From: Myxococcales bacterium 68-20
GTDB taxonomy: Bacteria; Myxococcota_A; Polyangia; Polyangiales; Polyangiaceae
Length of the DNA: 64,000 nucleotides
Direction of reading: 5' to 3'
Assembly: GCA_001899635.1 (NCBI GenBank)
Contig: MKVQ01000041.1
Location: forward strand, 124,001-188,000
Of the stretch, positions 33,716-41,800 are shown one piece after another (position 1 is the stretch's first letter; every line of letters starts with the position of its first letter). Made by a program: the position numbers and the translations under genes. The notes under the pieces are model-generated. The model was not told the DNA's origin. It ran no database searches and was given only the letters and a program-made list of their open reading frames with translations.

Positions 33716-34170
33716 ACGATGGTGATAGCGCGGGACGAGCTCTGGGACAGCTCCGAGGGCATGTCACGACCGCGGGGCTTCAGCACGATCGACAGCGCGA
33801 GCGTGAAGAGGATGAGCAGGAGGACCAGCGCGATCGCGACCCCGAAGCGACGGCCCTGCCCGCCGTGAGCAGCCTGGACGGGCGACGCCACCGGGAGCGG
33901 CGTGACCATGGCGACTCGGCGGCTCGCAGTGTAGCGGGCGACGATGTCCTCGGGCCCGAGCCCGAGCGTCTGGGCGTAGGACTTCAGGAAGCCCTTAACG
34001 AAGACCTCACCAGGGAGGTCGTCGAAGTGATCCTGCTCGATGGACTCGAGGGTAGCCATGGGAATGCGCGTCACGCGCGACACCTCCGCGAGCCCCATGC
34101 GCTTCTTCTCGCGCTGCTGCCGCAGGGTGGTTCCGACGGTCTCGATTCCGCTCACTTCTTCCCTCGTCAT
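33712..34170 (-). CDS. RodZ-like helix-turn-helix membrane protein
   Basis: From ATG 34170 the protein has 152 residues. An N-terminal HTH of the Cro/RodZ type (TLRQQREKKRMGLAEVSRVT, then VKGFLKSYAQTLGL) is followed by a basic linker and one membrane helix (VAIALVLLLILFTLALSIV). The short tail lacks the periplasmic beta domain of E. coli RodZ. RodZ-type proteins link MreB to the membrane. It overlaps recO as GTGA and starts 10 bp after the TPR lipoprotein gene. Confidence 0.82.
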   Translation of the reverse strand: MTREEVSGIETVGTTLRQQREKKRMGLAEVSRVTRIPMATLESIEQDHFDDLPGEVFVKGFLKSYAQTLGLGPEDIVARYTASRRVAMVTPLPVASPVQAAHGGQGRRFGVAIALVLLLILFTLALSIVLKPRGRDMPSELSQSSSRAITIV

Positions 34171-34180
34171 TCGCTTGGGT

Positions 34181-35170
34181 TCACTTCCGGTCAATCAGCT
34201 CGCGGCCGGCTGAGGATGGGGCCCCCGCGGATACTTCGTCGACTCGAGCGTAGACCGCGCCTCCAGCCGCGGTCGCCGCCCCTGCGAGCTTCGCCAGCTC
34301 GCGAACGCAGATCTTTCCCGTCTGCGTTTCCTTGGAGATCTCGACACAGCGCTCGTAGTCCGAGCGCGCTTCGCCGACCTTGCCGAGCTTGAGACGCACG
34401 CGGGCGCGTGCCTCCCACGCGTCCTGCAGGTCGGTGCACTGCTGATCGTCGACCGAGACAGCGCTCGTAAAGCTCTGCTCGGCCTGCCCCGGATCGCCCT
34501 TCTTCTCGAAGCCGACTCCGAGGCGGTAGTGACCGACGCAGAAGCGCGGCTCGGTCACGGCGTTCTTCAGGGAGGCGATCCCGGCATCGAGCTGGCCGTC
34601 GAGGACCTGCGCCCAACCGAGGTTCCCCCACGCGAAGTACGGATGGACGTACGCGGGGTCCTTCGTGAGCGGCTCGAGGACGCCGATGGCCTCCCGGTAC
34701 TTCTTCTGGTTGATGAGGACCTGGCCCAGCAGGTTTTTTGCGTCGCGGAAGTCCGTGTTGTACTTGATCGCGGACCGGGCGCTCTTCTCGACCTCGCCGA
34801 GCTTGCAGTCGGGCGCCTCGAATGCCTGCGGGCCCGAACAGAACGCGAGAAGGATCGCCGCCTTCAGGTAATGAGCGCGGTCGTTCTCCTCGTTGAGCGC
34901 GAGCGACTTCTGGATGTGGTCGAGCGCGAGACGGGCGTCACCCTTCTGGAAGAGATCGCGAGCGATGTCGTACTCGGCGTCGCTCTGGCGTTCCGGGCTC
35001 TGGGCTCCAGGCTGCTGCCCCTTGCCGCCGGCGCATGCGGTCACCGCCGCGGCGAGTAGCACGATCGCCACACTCGCGAGCCCTGCTGTTCGCGCTCCAC
35101 GCAAAGTCGAGCTGCGCGCAGCCGCGGCGGCGCAAGGTGCTGCGACTCGGGATGTCGGGAGCGAGCGCAT
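34181..35170 (-). CDS. TPR lipoprotein (PilF/Tgl-like plan)
   Basis: A 329-residue protein with an Arg-rich start, a hydrophobic segment and a lipobox (AAAVTAC, Cys about 46). TPR repeats run from about 65 to 270: YDIARDLFQKGDARLALDHI, AIKYNTDFRDAKNLLGQVLI, NQKKYREAIGVLEPL, WGNLGWAQVLDGQLDAGI, and GFEKKGDPGQAEQSFTSAV. Lipoproteins of this plan include the pilotins PilF/PilW and Myxococcus Tgl, which assemble the type IV pilus secretin; whether this one does is not shown by context. It heads the rodZ-like/recO run. Confidence 0.78.
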   Translation of the reverse strand: MRSLPTSRVAAPCAAAAARSSTLRGARTAGLASVAIVLLAAAVTACAGGKGQQPGAQSPERQSDAEYDIARDLFQKGDARLALDHIQKSLALNEENDRAHYLKAAILLAFCSGPQAFEAPDCKLGEVEKSARSAIKYNTDFRDAKNLLGQVLINQKKYREAIGVLEPLTKDPAYVHPYFAWGNLGWAQVLDGQLDAGIASLKNAVTEPRFCVGHYRLGVGFEKKGDPGQAEQSFTSAVSVDDQQCTDLQDAWEARARVRLKLGKVGEARSDYERCVEISKETQTGKICVRELAKLAGAATAAGGAVYARVDEVSAGAPSSAGRELIDRK

Positions 35171-35333
35171 GAGCCTCGTGCCAGCGGAAGTACTCTACCG
35201 CTTTCGCGTCGTCAACCCCGAATGGCTATGCACCAAGGGTCCGTGACTGTTCGCTTTTTTGGCTTCGGGGCCGTCGCAAAGCACATCGCTTGACGCGTTG
35301 CACCACTCACGCGTTCCGACGGGGAACCGAGCA

Positions 35334-35362
35334 ATGAAGAGCGCTTACACAACGCTCTTCAT
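35334..35362. other. 10-bp perfect inverted repeat
   Basis: ATGAAGAGCG (35334-35343) and CGCTCTTCAT (35353-35362) with a 9-nt spacer. It lies between the Crp-like gene's 3' end (35381) and the TPR gene's 5' region. It could terminate the Crp-like transcript or act as an operator. No T-run follows on the minus strand. Confidence 0.4.
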
Positions 35363-35380
35363 CGAATACCTCAGGTTGGG

Positions 35381-36112
35381 TCAGCGCTCGCCGCGAAGCT
35401 CGTCTTTTGTCCCCAGGAGGGCGTAAAGGCGGCGCAGGGCGTCCACGTCCGGGATCTCCACCCGCTCGCCGACGATCCGGAGGTACTGCTGGTCGCGGAG
35501 GCGCTGGACCGTGCGCTTCACCGTCTCGACGTCCAGCCCGACACGACTCGAGAGGTCGACCGGTGAGACCGTGAGCTCGACCGGACCGGGCTGGTTGCGC
35601 GCCATCTTGAGGAGAGCGCTCACGACCTTCGACTGCGTGTCGCGGAGCATGAGCACCTCGATCTGGTCCTCGGCGTCGCGCAGGCGGCGGACGAGCTGGG
35701 CGAGGATGCGCTCGGCGAGCTGTGGAAAACGCTCGACGATGGCGCGCAGTGCCGTCCGGTCGAGCGACAGCATGATCCCATCCGAGAGCGCGACCGCCGT
35801 CGACATCCGGACTGCGCCGTCGATGATCGCACCCTCGCCGAAGAGATCGCCGGGCCGGAGGACGGAAAGGCTGCGCTCCACCATACGGACGCGCTTGAGC
35901 AAGCGCACCCGCCCTTGATGGAGCAGGAACGCGTGCGTCGAGGGCTCCCCTTCACGGAACAGGATGTCCCCCTGCACGAAGGGGCGCCCGTATTGCTCGA
36001 TCAGATGTCGAGACGTCGCGTCGAGCCCCTGCCCCTCGCCGTAGCCGTCGTCATCCGCTCGAGCTTCCTGCGTCACGCGAGGACGATAGAGGATCGGCGA
36101 TGGGCGCCGCAA
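35381..36112 (-). CDS. Crp/Fnr-family transcription regulator
   Basis: A 243-residue protein. A cyclic-nucleotide-binding fold (about 40-150: GDILFREGEPSTHAFLLHQG, GDLFGEGAI) and the long C-helix precede a winged helix (about 170-235) with the HTH LSSRVGLDVETVKRTVQRL. The phosphate-binding cassette region (GEGAIIDGAVRMSTAVAL) lacks a clear RxxxE match, so the effector may not be cAMP. It diverges closely from hisB (starts 39 bp apart). Confidence 0.88.
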   Translation of the reverse strand: MRRPSPILYRPRVTQEARADDDGYGEGQGLDATSRHLIEQYGRPFVQGDILFREGEPSTHAFLLHQGRVRLLKRVRMVERSLSVLRPGDLFGEGAIIDGAVRMSTAVALSDGIMLSLDRTALRAIVERFPQLAERILAQLVRRLRDAEDQIEVLMLRDTQSKVVSALLKMARNQPGPVELTVSPVDLSSRVGLDVETVKRTVQRLRDQQYLRIVGERVEIPDVDALRRLYALLGTKDELRGER

Positions 36113-36150
36113 TCTTTGGTGATTGGAGCCTCTCGTGGGAAAGTGCGCCC

Positions 36151-36735
36151 GTGCGCCTAGGTCGGGAAGAGAGAACCACGAAGGAAACGTCGATCGTCGT
36201 CGAGATCGAGCTCGATGGCAGCGGCAAGAGCCAGATCAGTACGCCGATCCCGTTCCTCTCCCACATGCTCGATCAGATCGGGAAACACGGTCTGTTCGAC
36301 CTCACGGTGAACGCCACCGGGGACGTCGAGATCGACGGGCACCACACGACCGAGGACGTCGGGATCGTGCTCGGTCGTGCCGTCGCCAGCGCGCTCGGGG
36401 ACAAGGCCGGCATCGCGCGCTACGGCTGGGCGACGCTCCCGATGGACGAGGCCCGAGCCACCTGCACGATCGATCTGTCGGGGCGGCAGTACTTCGTCTG
36501 GGAGGTCCCGATGCCGAAGGCGAAGCTCGGCGACTGGGACACCGAGCTCGCGGAGGTCTTCTTCGAGGGGTTCGCTCGCGGCGCCGCCGCGAACCTCCAC
36601 GTCGTCCTCCACGCAGGGACGAACCTCCATCACATGACGGAGATCTGCTTCAAGGCGTTCGCCAAGGCACTCCGCGCCGCGACGACGATCGACCCGCGCG
36701 CCGTGGGCGTCCCCTCCACCAAGGGCAGCCTCTAA
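36151..36735 (+). CDS. hisB: Imidazoleglycerol-phosphate dehydratase
   Basis: GTG 36151 gives the usual length (194 residues); a longer in-frame start would overlap the divergent gene. All signatures are present: RTTKETSI near the start, HMLDQIGKHGLFDL, DGHHTTEDVGIVLG with the metal-binding His/Glu, and LHVVLHAGTNLHHMTEICFKAF. It catalyses step seven of histidine synthesis. It stands alone rather than in a his operon. Confidence 0.95.
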   Translation: MRLGREERTTKETSIVVEIELDGSGKSQISTPIPFLSHMLDQIGKHGLFDLTVNATGDVEIDGHHTTEDVGIVLGRAVASALGDKAGIARYGWATLPMDEARATCTIDLSGRQYFVWEVPMPKAKLGDWDTELAEVFFEGFARGAAANLHVVLHAGTNLHHMTEICFKAFAKALRAATTIDPRAVGVPSTKGSL

Positions 36736-36774
36736 ATGACCGAGCATGATTGCAATCATGCTCGGCCCATTTAG
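36732..36774 (+). terminator. Strong palindromic hairpin at the hisB stop
   Basis: A perfect 26-bp palindrome (36740-36765; arms CCGAGCATGATTG and its complement) has no required loop. Outer arms CTAAATG (36732-36738) and CATTTAG (36768-36774) extend it. The hisB stop TAA (36733-36735) is in the left outer arm. A CTTCTT stretch follows. Most likely the hisB terminator. Confidence 0.75.
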
Positions 36775-36788
36775 CTTCTTGTCATCAC

Positions 36789-36837
36789 GGGGCGGCGGCG
36801 CGCGCCGCCCCGCCCCGAAAGAGCGCGGTCTTTCGGG
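36789..36837. repeat. Two further hairpins behind hisB
   Basis: GGGGCGGC (36789-36796) with GCCGCCCC (36804-36811), then CCCGAAAGA (36814-36822) with TCTTTCGGG (36829-36837). Both stems are perfect. With the preceding palindrome they make three consecutive hairpins in a 203-bp gap between convergent genes. They may be terminators or a REP-like element. Confidence 0.55.
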
Positions 36838-36938
36838 ATCCCCACCCCGCCCCGTCGCGCGCGCGATCTCGAGGGTCGCGAATCAAGGGCCGCTGACTTG
36901 GAGCCCGCGGCCCGTGCCGGTCGGGCACGAAGCCGGGC

Positions 36939-37682
36939 TCAGCGCTTCGTCGCCGCGATGACCACGTGCGGGTACGGAAGCACGTCGGGGACACGCACCA
37001 TCCGCACGTGGAACCCGAGTGACGCGAGCATCTCGCCCCACTCGCGGTGGTGGCGGTAGCGGAGCGGCTCGTCCCAGCCGACCATCACGCGATCGAGCAG
37101 GCGCGTGAACTCGAGACCGAACGTGGGCACCGTGGTGATGTCCTTCACGACGAGCACGCCGCGAGGCGCGAGGAGATCGCGCAGGCGCGTCAACATCGGG
37201 AGCTGGTCCTGCTCCGGGATGTGATGCATCACATCGAGGACGTAGGCCCCCGCGAACGGTCCCTCGAGCCCGACGTCACGCGCATCGCCGGCGATGAACT
37301 CGTTGCCGCGAAGGCCGACCGACTCGGAGACCCGCCGCGCCAGCTCGATCCGCCGTGCGTTCGGGTCGACTCCGACGATGCGACGCCCGGGCTGGGTTTG
37401 CCCGAAGTACGCGGCGAACAGCCCGAAGCCGCAGCCGATGTCGAGGATGGGCCCCTCGTCCGGGAGCAGGAGATCCATGACGCTGAGGAGCTTCGGGCGG
37501 AGGATCGAGAAGCGGATGTTCGCGTAGGCGCGCTCGATCGGCGGGAGCGCCCGCGCGATGCGCGAGATGGCCTCGCGCCCGTACACCTCGGGCGCCTCGA
37601 ACCGCTGCGGCGAGGGGCGCGGCCCACGTGACAGCGCACGGATGAAACGCGTCGAAACAGGCTCGCGTTCGGTCACGGGCAT
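36939..37682 (-). CDS. Class I SAM-dependent methyltransferase
   Basis: From ATG 37682 the protein has 247 residues; a GTG at 37700 would add six. The Rossmann methyltransferase motifs are clear: ILDIGCGFGLFAAYF (motif I), VGVDPNARRIELAR (motif II), and a mid-protein YVLDVMHHIPEQDQL. The N-terminal ~65 residues contain an IARALPPIERAYANIRFSIL helix that may bind membrane. The substrate is unknown. It lies 45 bp downstream of the cyclic-nucleotide-binding gene. Confidence 0.85.
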   Translation of the reverse strand: MPVTEREPVSTRFIRALSRGPRPSPQRFEAPEVYGREAISRIARALPPIERAYANIRFSILRPKLLSVMDLLLPDEGPILDIGCGFGLFAAYFGQTQPGRRIVGVDPNARRIELARRVSESVGLRGNEFIAGDARDVGLEGPFAGAYVLDVMHHIPEQDQLPMLTRLRDLLAPRGVLVVKDITTVPTFGLEFTRLLDRVMVGWDEPLRYRHHREWGEMLASLGFHVRMVRVPDVLPYPHVVIAATKR

Positions 37683-37727
37683 CGGGCGGCCGATTAGCAC
37701 GGCGACCGGAGGCGGTCACCTCCGCCG

Positions 37728-38738
37728 TCAGATCCCGGGGCGAGCGCCGTCCGCGCGCCCCTCCGGGCCCCCTTCCAGGGACGACGAGGAGCGACGCGAA
37801 GACGAGCCGGCGAGCGCAGCCTCCGCCCGCCGGTCCCACGCCATGAGGCAGAAGCTCGCGACCATCGAGAGGAAGTCGAGCGCGACGTCGAGATCGTCCT
37901 CGAGCATGTCGATGAACGACTCGCGACTTCCATGGAGGAAGACGGCGGGCTCGACCGTGACGAGGTCGTTCCACCGTGGTCGGTTCGCGATCGCCTCTCC
38001 ACCTCCGACGATGTAGCCGGGCCCCACCACCTGGACGAACCGCCGCCCCGACTCGGCGTCGTGCCACGAGCTCTCCATCTTCCCCTTCACCAGGAAGAGG
38101 ATGTTCGTCGCGCGATCGCCAGCCCGCCAGAGCGTCGTGCCTGCGTCGACGCGGACCTCCTTCATCGCGCGCACGAGGCGGGCCGTCGAGTTCACGTTCG
38201 CGTGCTCGAACCCAACGGTCCGGCGCAGGAGGAAAATCCGCTCGACGATGCCGAGCTCGCGCTCGCCGACCAGCCGATCGAAGCCGTCCGCGGGAGGGAC
38301 GTACGGTGGCGGCTCCTGGGTCATGCTCTCCTGGATGAGCCACTCGATGACCCAGCGCAGCGTCGCGAGGAGCACCGCGAAGTGATCCTCGAACAGCTCG
38401 TGGATCGCGTCCGCCCGAAGCTCGAACGTCTCGGTGCGCGTCTCGGCGACCGCCTCCGTGCCGCCGCTGGTGCGCGCGAGGAGCGAGAGGAAGCCGACCC
38501 CGCCGGGCGCGGAGATCGTCCGGAGGACGTTCCCTCGTCGCCGGATCGTGACGGCACCGGTCAAGAGCAGGTGGAAGGACTTCGGGGGCTCGTCCTCGCG
38601 GAGGATGACCTCGCCCTTCTCGAAGGTCGCCGAGCGCATGGACGCGGCGAGCGGCGCGAGCTCACTCGCCGTCATCGCACGGAAGACCGGAACGGCGCGG
38701 AGGAGCAGGATGCGCTCCGTCAGATCATGCCTGCGCAC
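37728..38738 (-). CDS. Double cyclic-nucleotide-binding-domain protein
   Basis: A 336-residue protein with two cNMP-binding-type domains. The first is at about 20-110 (FRAMTASELAPLAASM, GEVILREDEPPKSFHLLLTGAVTI). The second is at about 195-300 (GTTLWRAGDRATNILFLVKGKM, GPGYIVGGGEAI). Between them is a helical linker. There is no DNA-binding domain, so it is not a Crp-type regulator. The tail is Ser/Gly/Arg-rich. Its start overlaps the transporter/HEAT gene by 14 bp, which points to a joint role, perhaps as a regulatory subunit. Confidence 0.8.
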   Translation of the reverse strand: MRRHDLTERILLLRAVPVFRAMTASELAPLAASMRSATFEKGEVILREDEPPKSFHLLLTGAVTIRRRGNVLRTISAPGGVGFLSLLARTSGGTEAVAETRTETFELRADAIHELFEDHFAVLLATLRWVIEWLIQESMTQEPPPYVPPADGFDRLVGERELGIVERIFLLRRTVGFEHANVNSTARLVRAMKEVRVDAGTTLWRAGDRATNILFLVKGKMESSWHDAESGRRFVQVVGPGYIVGGGEAIANRPRWNDLVTVEPAVFLHGSRESFIDMLEDDLDVALDFLSMVASFCLMAWDRRAEAALAGSSSRRSSSSLEGGPEGRADGARPGI

Positions 38739-41664
38739 GGCTCACTCCTGTCGGTTCGGGCACGAGCGGGCGCGGGTCGGGCGCGACGAGATCGCGCGCG
38801 CGGTCCCTGAGCCGCTTGCCCAGGCGCTCGATCGCGGGCACCTGCGGCGACGTCGCGCCGACGATCGCGCCGACGTTCAGACCGAGCTCGAGCGCACGGT
38901 ACTCGGCAAGCGTCCGCAGGGTGGTGCTGCCCTTCCGGAGGATCTCCGCGAGCACGTCCTCGTACGGCAGCGGCGCCTCCACCTCCACGCCCGGATCCCC
39001 GACGAGGGCGAGGATCCGCGACCGGTACGGCGGCCGAACGATGTTCTCGATGAGCTCGAGGCTGCTCGCACGCGTCTTCGGGCTCTCGCTCTTGAGACCG
39101 CGCTCGATGTCGTCGAAGTCCTCCCCATGGAGCAGCTCGAAGAGCATGAAGAGCCGCTGCCGCGCGTGGAGCTCCTTGTCGCGGACGAGATCGAGGAGGA
39201 GATGATGCCCCGCCCGGAGCGGATCGGGCCCGACGAGGGACACTGGGGGCGAAGCGGCCTCGTCGACACCGGCGAGCCCGGTCCCCCAGCGCCGGAGCTC
39301 CTCGGCGATGTCGAGCGTGCTCTCGACGACGCGGCGGAGGATGGTGTCCTCGAGGAACAGCTTCGGGTTGGCTCGACGAAGCTTCACCAGCGCGCGGAGG
39401 ACCTTGAAGCGCACGGCGCCGTCCCTCTCCGAGACGAGGTGGCCGATCAGCTTGCGAGCCGCGGCATCCGGCTCGAAGAGCACCATGGTGCGCGGCAGGT
39501 GCACGCGGACCTCACGGGGGAAGTCACTCCGGCGCATGGCGTCGTCGACGAACTCGAGCGCGCCCGGGATGAGCGCGATGGCGTCGCGAGCGGCCCTTCG
39601 GAGCTCGTGGCGGCTCAACATGCCCACGAGGAGCGGGAGAAACGCTGGGCTCTTGCGCGTGGCCATCGCACGCGCAACCTCGAGCCGGACGCGAACCTCC
39701 GGCGCCAACTCCAATGCGAGCCGCGCAAGCGCCTTCGTCCCGGCGTCGCGCGCCTCGCCCGTACCTGCGCCCTCGCCTTCCCGGTCCCCTTCGACGGCGG
39801 CCTCGTTCGGCAGAGCACATGGGACGTCCTGGAACGTGGCCCCCTCGTGCGCGAGGCCGATCAGGAGCGCATCGAACCGCTCCTGCGCCCAGGCGCTCGT
39901 CACCTCCGCGTCGGCGATGTCTCGGATCGCCCTCGCGAGCTCCGACGCATTCTGCCAGGAGCGCGTCGCGAGCGACTCGCGAATCCGCCGGTCGGCCTCC
40001 TCCGGCTCGATCCAGTCGCGCGCCATCAGCGCGACGAGCGCCGTTGCCGATACCTGCGGGCAGCCGTCGGCGAAGCGCCGCTCGAGGAGCGCCCGATCGG
40101 GAGCGACCGCGGTGCGTGCACGGAGCGCCGCGGCCGCCACCTCGCGATCGGGATGACGATCGAGCCGGTCGGCGATCGGCACGAAGTCGGTCCGCCCGCC
40201 TTGCCTGAAGATGTGGAGCGCGCGGAGGACGACGTCACGGCTCGGGTGGTACAGAATGAGCGCAGGGATCAGCCGCGCGCGATGTTGCTCGGCGAGGAGC
40301 TCGAGCGATGCGAGGACCTCGCCATCGCGGCTGCTGTTCAGCCCGGCGAAGAGCATCTCGAGCGCGCCGAGATCGAGCGCGGGTAGCTCGACGTCCCCGC
40401 TGAGGCCACCCGAGCGGAGCGTCTCGCGGAACACGTCGAGGTAGTGACCGCGAATCATCACGACGTTCGCGAGCCAGAAGACGGTGAGCCCGACGACGAA
40501 CGCGCCGATCACGAGGGCGCTCGAGGCACCGGCGGCGACGAGGGCGAGGATGACGACCGACGCCAGCGCCTGCCCGCCTCTCGTCCCGAGAAGCTCGATG
40601 ATCGGCTTGATCCGCTCGCGCGTACCGTCGGGGACCGGCACGAGCAAGAGCTCCATGCTCGTCTTGTGGACGGAGTAGCGGAGGGACCCGTCGAGGCCCT
40701 TCAGCAGCACCGCCGCGGCCAGCGCGCCACCCGACACGAGGATCCCGCTCGACGCGCCGAAGAGGAGCAGCGGGAAGAGGAAGAGCGCTCGCTGGACACC
40801 GGCAGTGCGGAAAATCCACGGACCGACGATCACCTGCGCGACGAGGGCGACCGAGTTGACGACGGCATAAAACGTCGAGAGCTGTGCCGCGAGCTCGTGC
40901 GAGTCGGTGTACGCCGCCGCCATGCGCGACTTGAAGAGGAACTCGGTCAGCGTGACCGTCACCGTCGCCACCAAGACGATGCCGAGAACGCGACGCGCGA
41001 AGACGTTGCGCCAGAGAAGGCTCGCGCCGGTCATCATCGCCGGCGCGCGCGTCTTCCCGGCCGGGGCGATCACGCCGGACGACACCGGTGGGATCCGGAT
41101 CGCCAGGACCGGCACGGTCGCGATCGCAAAGAGCGCCGCCGAGGTGAGCAGCATCGCGCGCGGCGGCATGAAGGCGAGCGCCGCGCGCGCCGTGAAGGCA
41201 CCGACGACCGCACCCAGCACGGCACCGGCGCCGATGAACCCGTAGAGGCGCTTGGCCTGGGTCATCGTGTGGACACGGCCGAGCAGCGTCCAGAACTGGA
41301 TCATGACCCAGGAGGCGAACAGCCCCGTCCAGATGTAGAGGCCGTGGAGACCGAGCTTCGCGAACGCACCGTCGCCGGTGAGGAACCAGAAACCCGACGT
41401 CGCTCCGGCGCCGACGAGGAGGGCACCGACGATGACGCGCTTGTCGTCGGCCGTCCGGAGCCGCGCGAGCACGAGCGAGAGCGCGGCAATGACGAGGTAC
41501 ATCCACGGGAGCTGAGCCGCCGGGAGCTTCGTCAGGAACAGCGCGTCACGCGCCGTCTCGAGCAGGGTGTGCCCCGACGTGATCGCGAGCAGCGTCGCGA
41601 ACGATGCGAACGTGTTTCGCCGCTCGTCGGGCCGAACGTCGATGAGGCCGAGCAGCGTGCTCAT
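38725..41664 (-). CDS. Nucleotide-transporter-like membrane protein fused to HEAT repeats
   Basis: From ATG 41664 the protein has 979 residues. The first ~420 are a 12-helix transporter domain of the MFS/ATP-ADP antiporter (NTT) type: NTFASFATLLAITSGHTLLE, SWVMIQFWTLLGRVHTMTQA, RLYGFIGAGAVLGAVVGAF, and KGLDGSLRYSVHKTSMELLL with PVPDGTRERIKPIIE. The latter parts are characteristic of this family. Residues about 450-900 form HEAT-like helical repeats. The downstream gene adds cyclic-nucleotide domains. NTT-HEAT-cNMP combinations are known in some free-living bacteria; ADP/ATP exchange itself is not shown here. Confidence 0.78.
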   Translation of the reverse strand: MSTLLGLIDVRPDERRNTFASFATLLAITSGHTLLETARDALFLTKLPAAQLPWMYLVIAALSLVLARLRTADDKRVIVGALLVGAGATSGFWFLTGDGAFAKLGLHGLYIWTGLFASWVMIQFWTLLGRVHTMTQAKRLYGFIGAGAVLGAVVGAFTARAALAFMPPRAMLLTSAALFAIATVPVLAIRIPPVSSGVIAPAGKTRAPAMMTGASLLWRNVFARRVLGIVLVATVTVTLTEFLFKSRMAAAYTDSHELAAQLSTFYAVVNSVALVAQVIVGPWIFRTAGVQRALFLFPLLLFGASSGILVSGGALAAAVLLKGLDGSLRYSVHKTSMELLLVPVPDGTRERIKPIIELLGTRGGQALASVVILALVAAGASSALVIGAFVVGLTVFWLANVVMIRGHYLDVFRETLRSGGLSGDVELPALDLGALEMLFAGLNSSRDGEVLASLELLAEQHRARLIPALILYHPSRDVVLRALHIFRQGGRTDFVPIADRLDRHPDREVAAAALRARTAVAPDRALLERRFADGCPQVSATALVALMARDWIEPEEADRRIRESLATRSWQNASELARAIRDIADAEVTSAWAQERFDALLIGLAHEGATFQDVPCALPNEAAVEGDREGEGAGTGEARDAGTKALARLALELAPEVRVRLEVARAMATRKSPAFLPLLVGMLSRHELRRAARDAIALIPGALEFVDDAMRRSDFPREVRVHLPRTMVLFEPDAAARKLIGHLVSERDGAVRFKVLRALVKLRRANPKLFLEDTILRRVVESTLDIAEELRRWGTGLAGVDEAASPPVSLVGPDPLRAGHHLLLDLVRDKELHARQRLFMLFELLHGEDFDDIERGLKSESPKTRASSLELIENIVRPPYRSRILALVGDPGVEVEAPLPYEDVLAEILRKGSTTLRTLAEYRALELGLNVGAIVGATSPQVPAIERLGKRLRDRARDLVAPDPRPLVPEPTGVSRAQA

Positions 41665-41800
41665 AGGTGGAGCTTCCGGGACGCGAGCGTAGCCGACGCG
41701 CCCCAGTCCCTCGACCCTTTGATGCTCATGCAGCGCTCGGGGTCGCCCGCCAGCCTCCGAACGCGACCACGTTGCTCCGGCGGCGACTCGAGCGGCCGAG

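Noticed and set aside
35381-36112. Crp-like regulator considered as Myxococcus MrpC
   Set aside because: Family membership is clear but nothing in sequence or context identifies that orthologue.
38434-40386. 650-codon plus-strand frame opposite the transporter/HEAT gene
   Set aside because: No domain and Arg/Glu/Asp-rich; the minus strand has the membrane helices and HEAT repeats.
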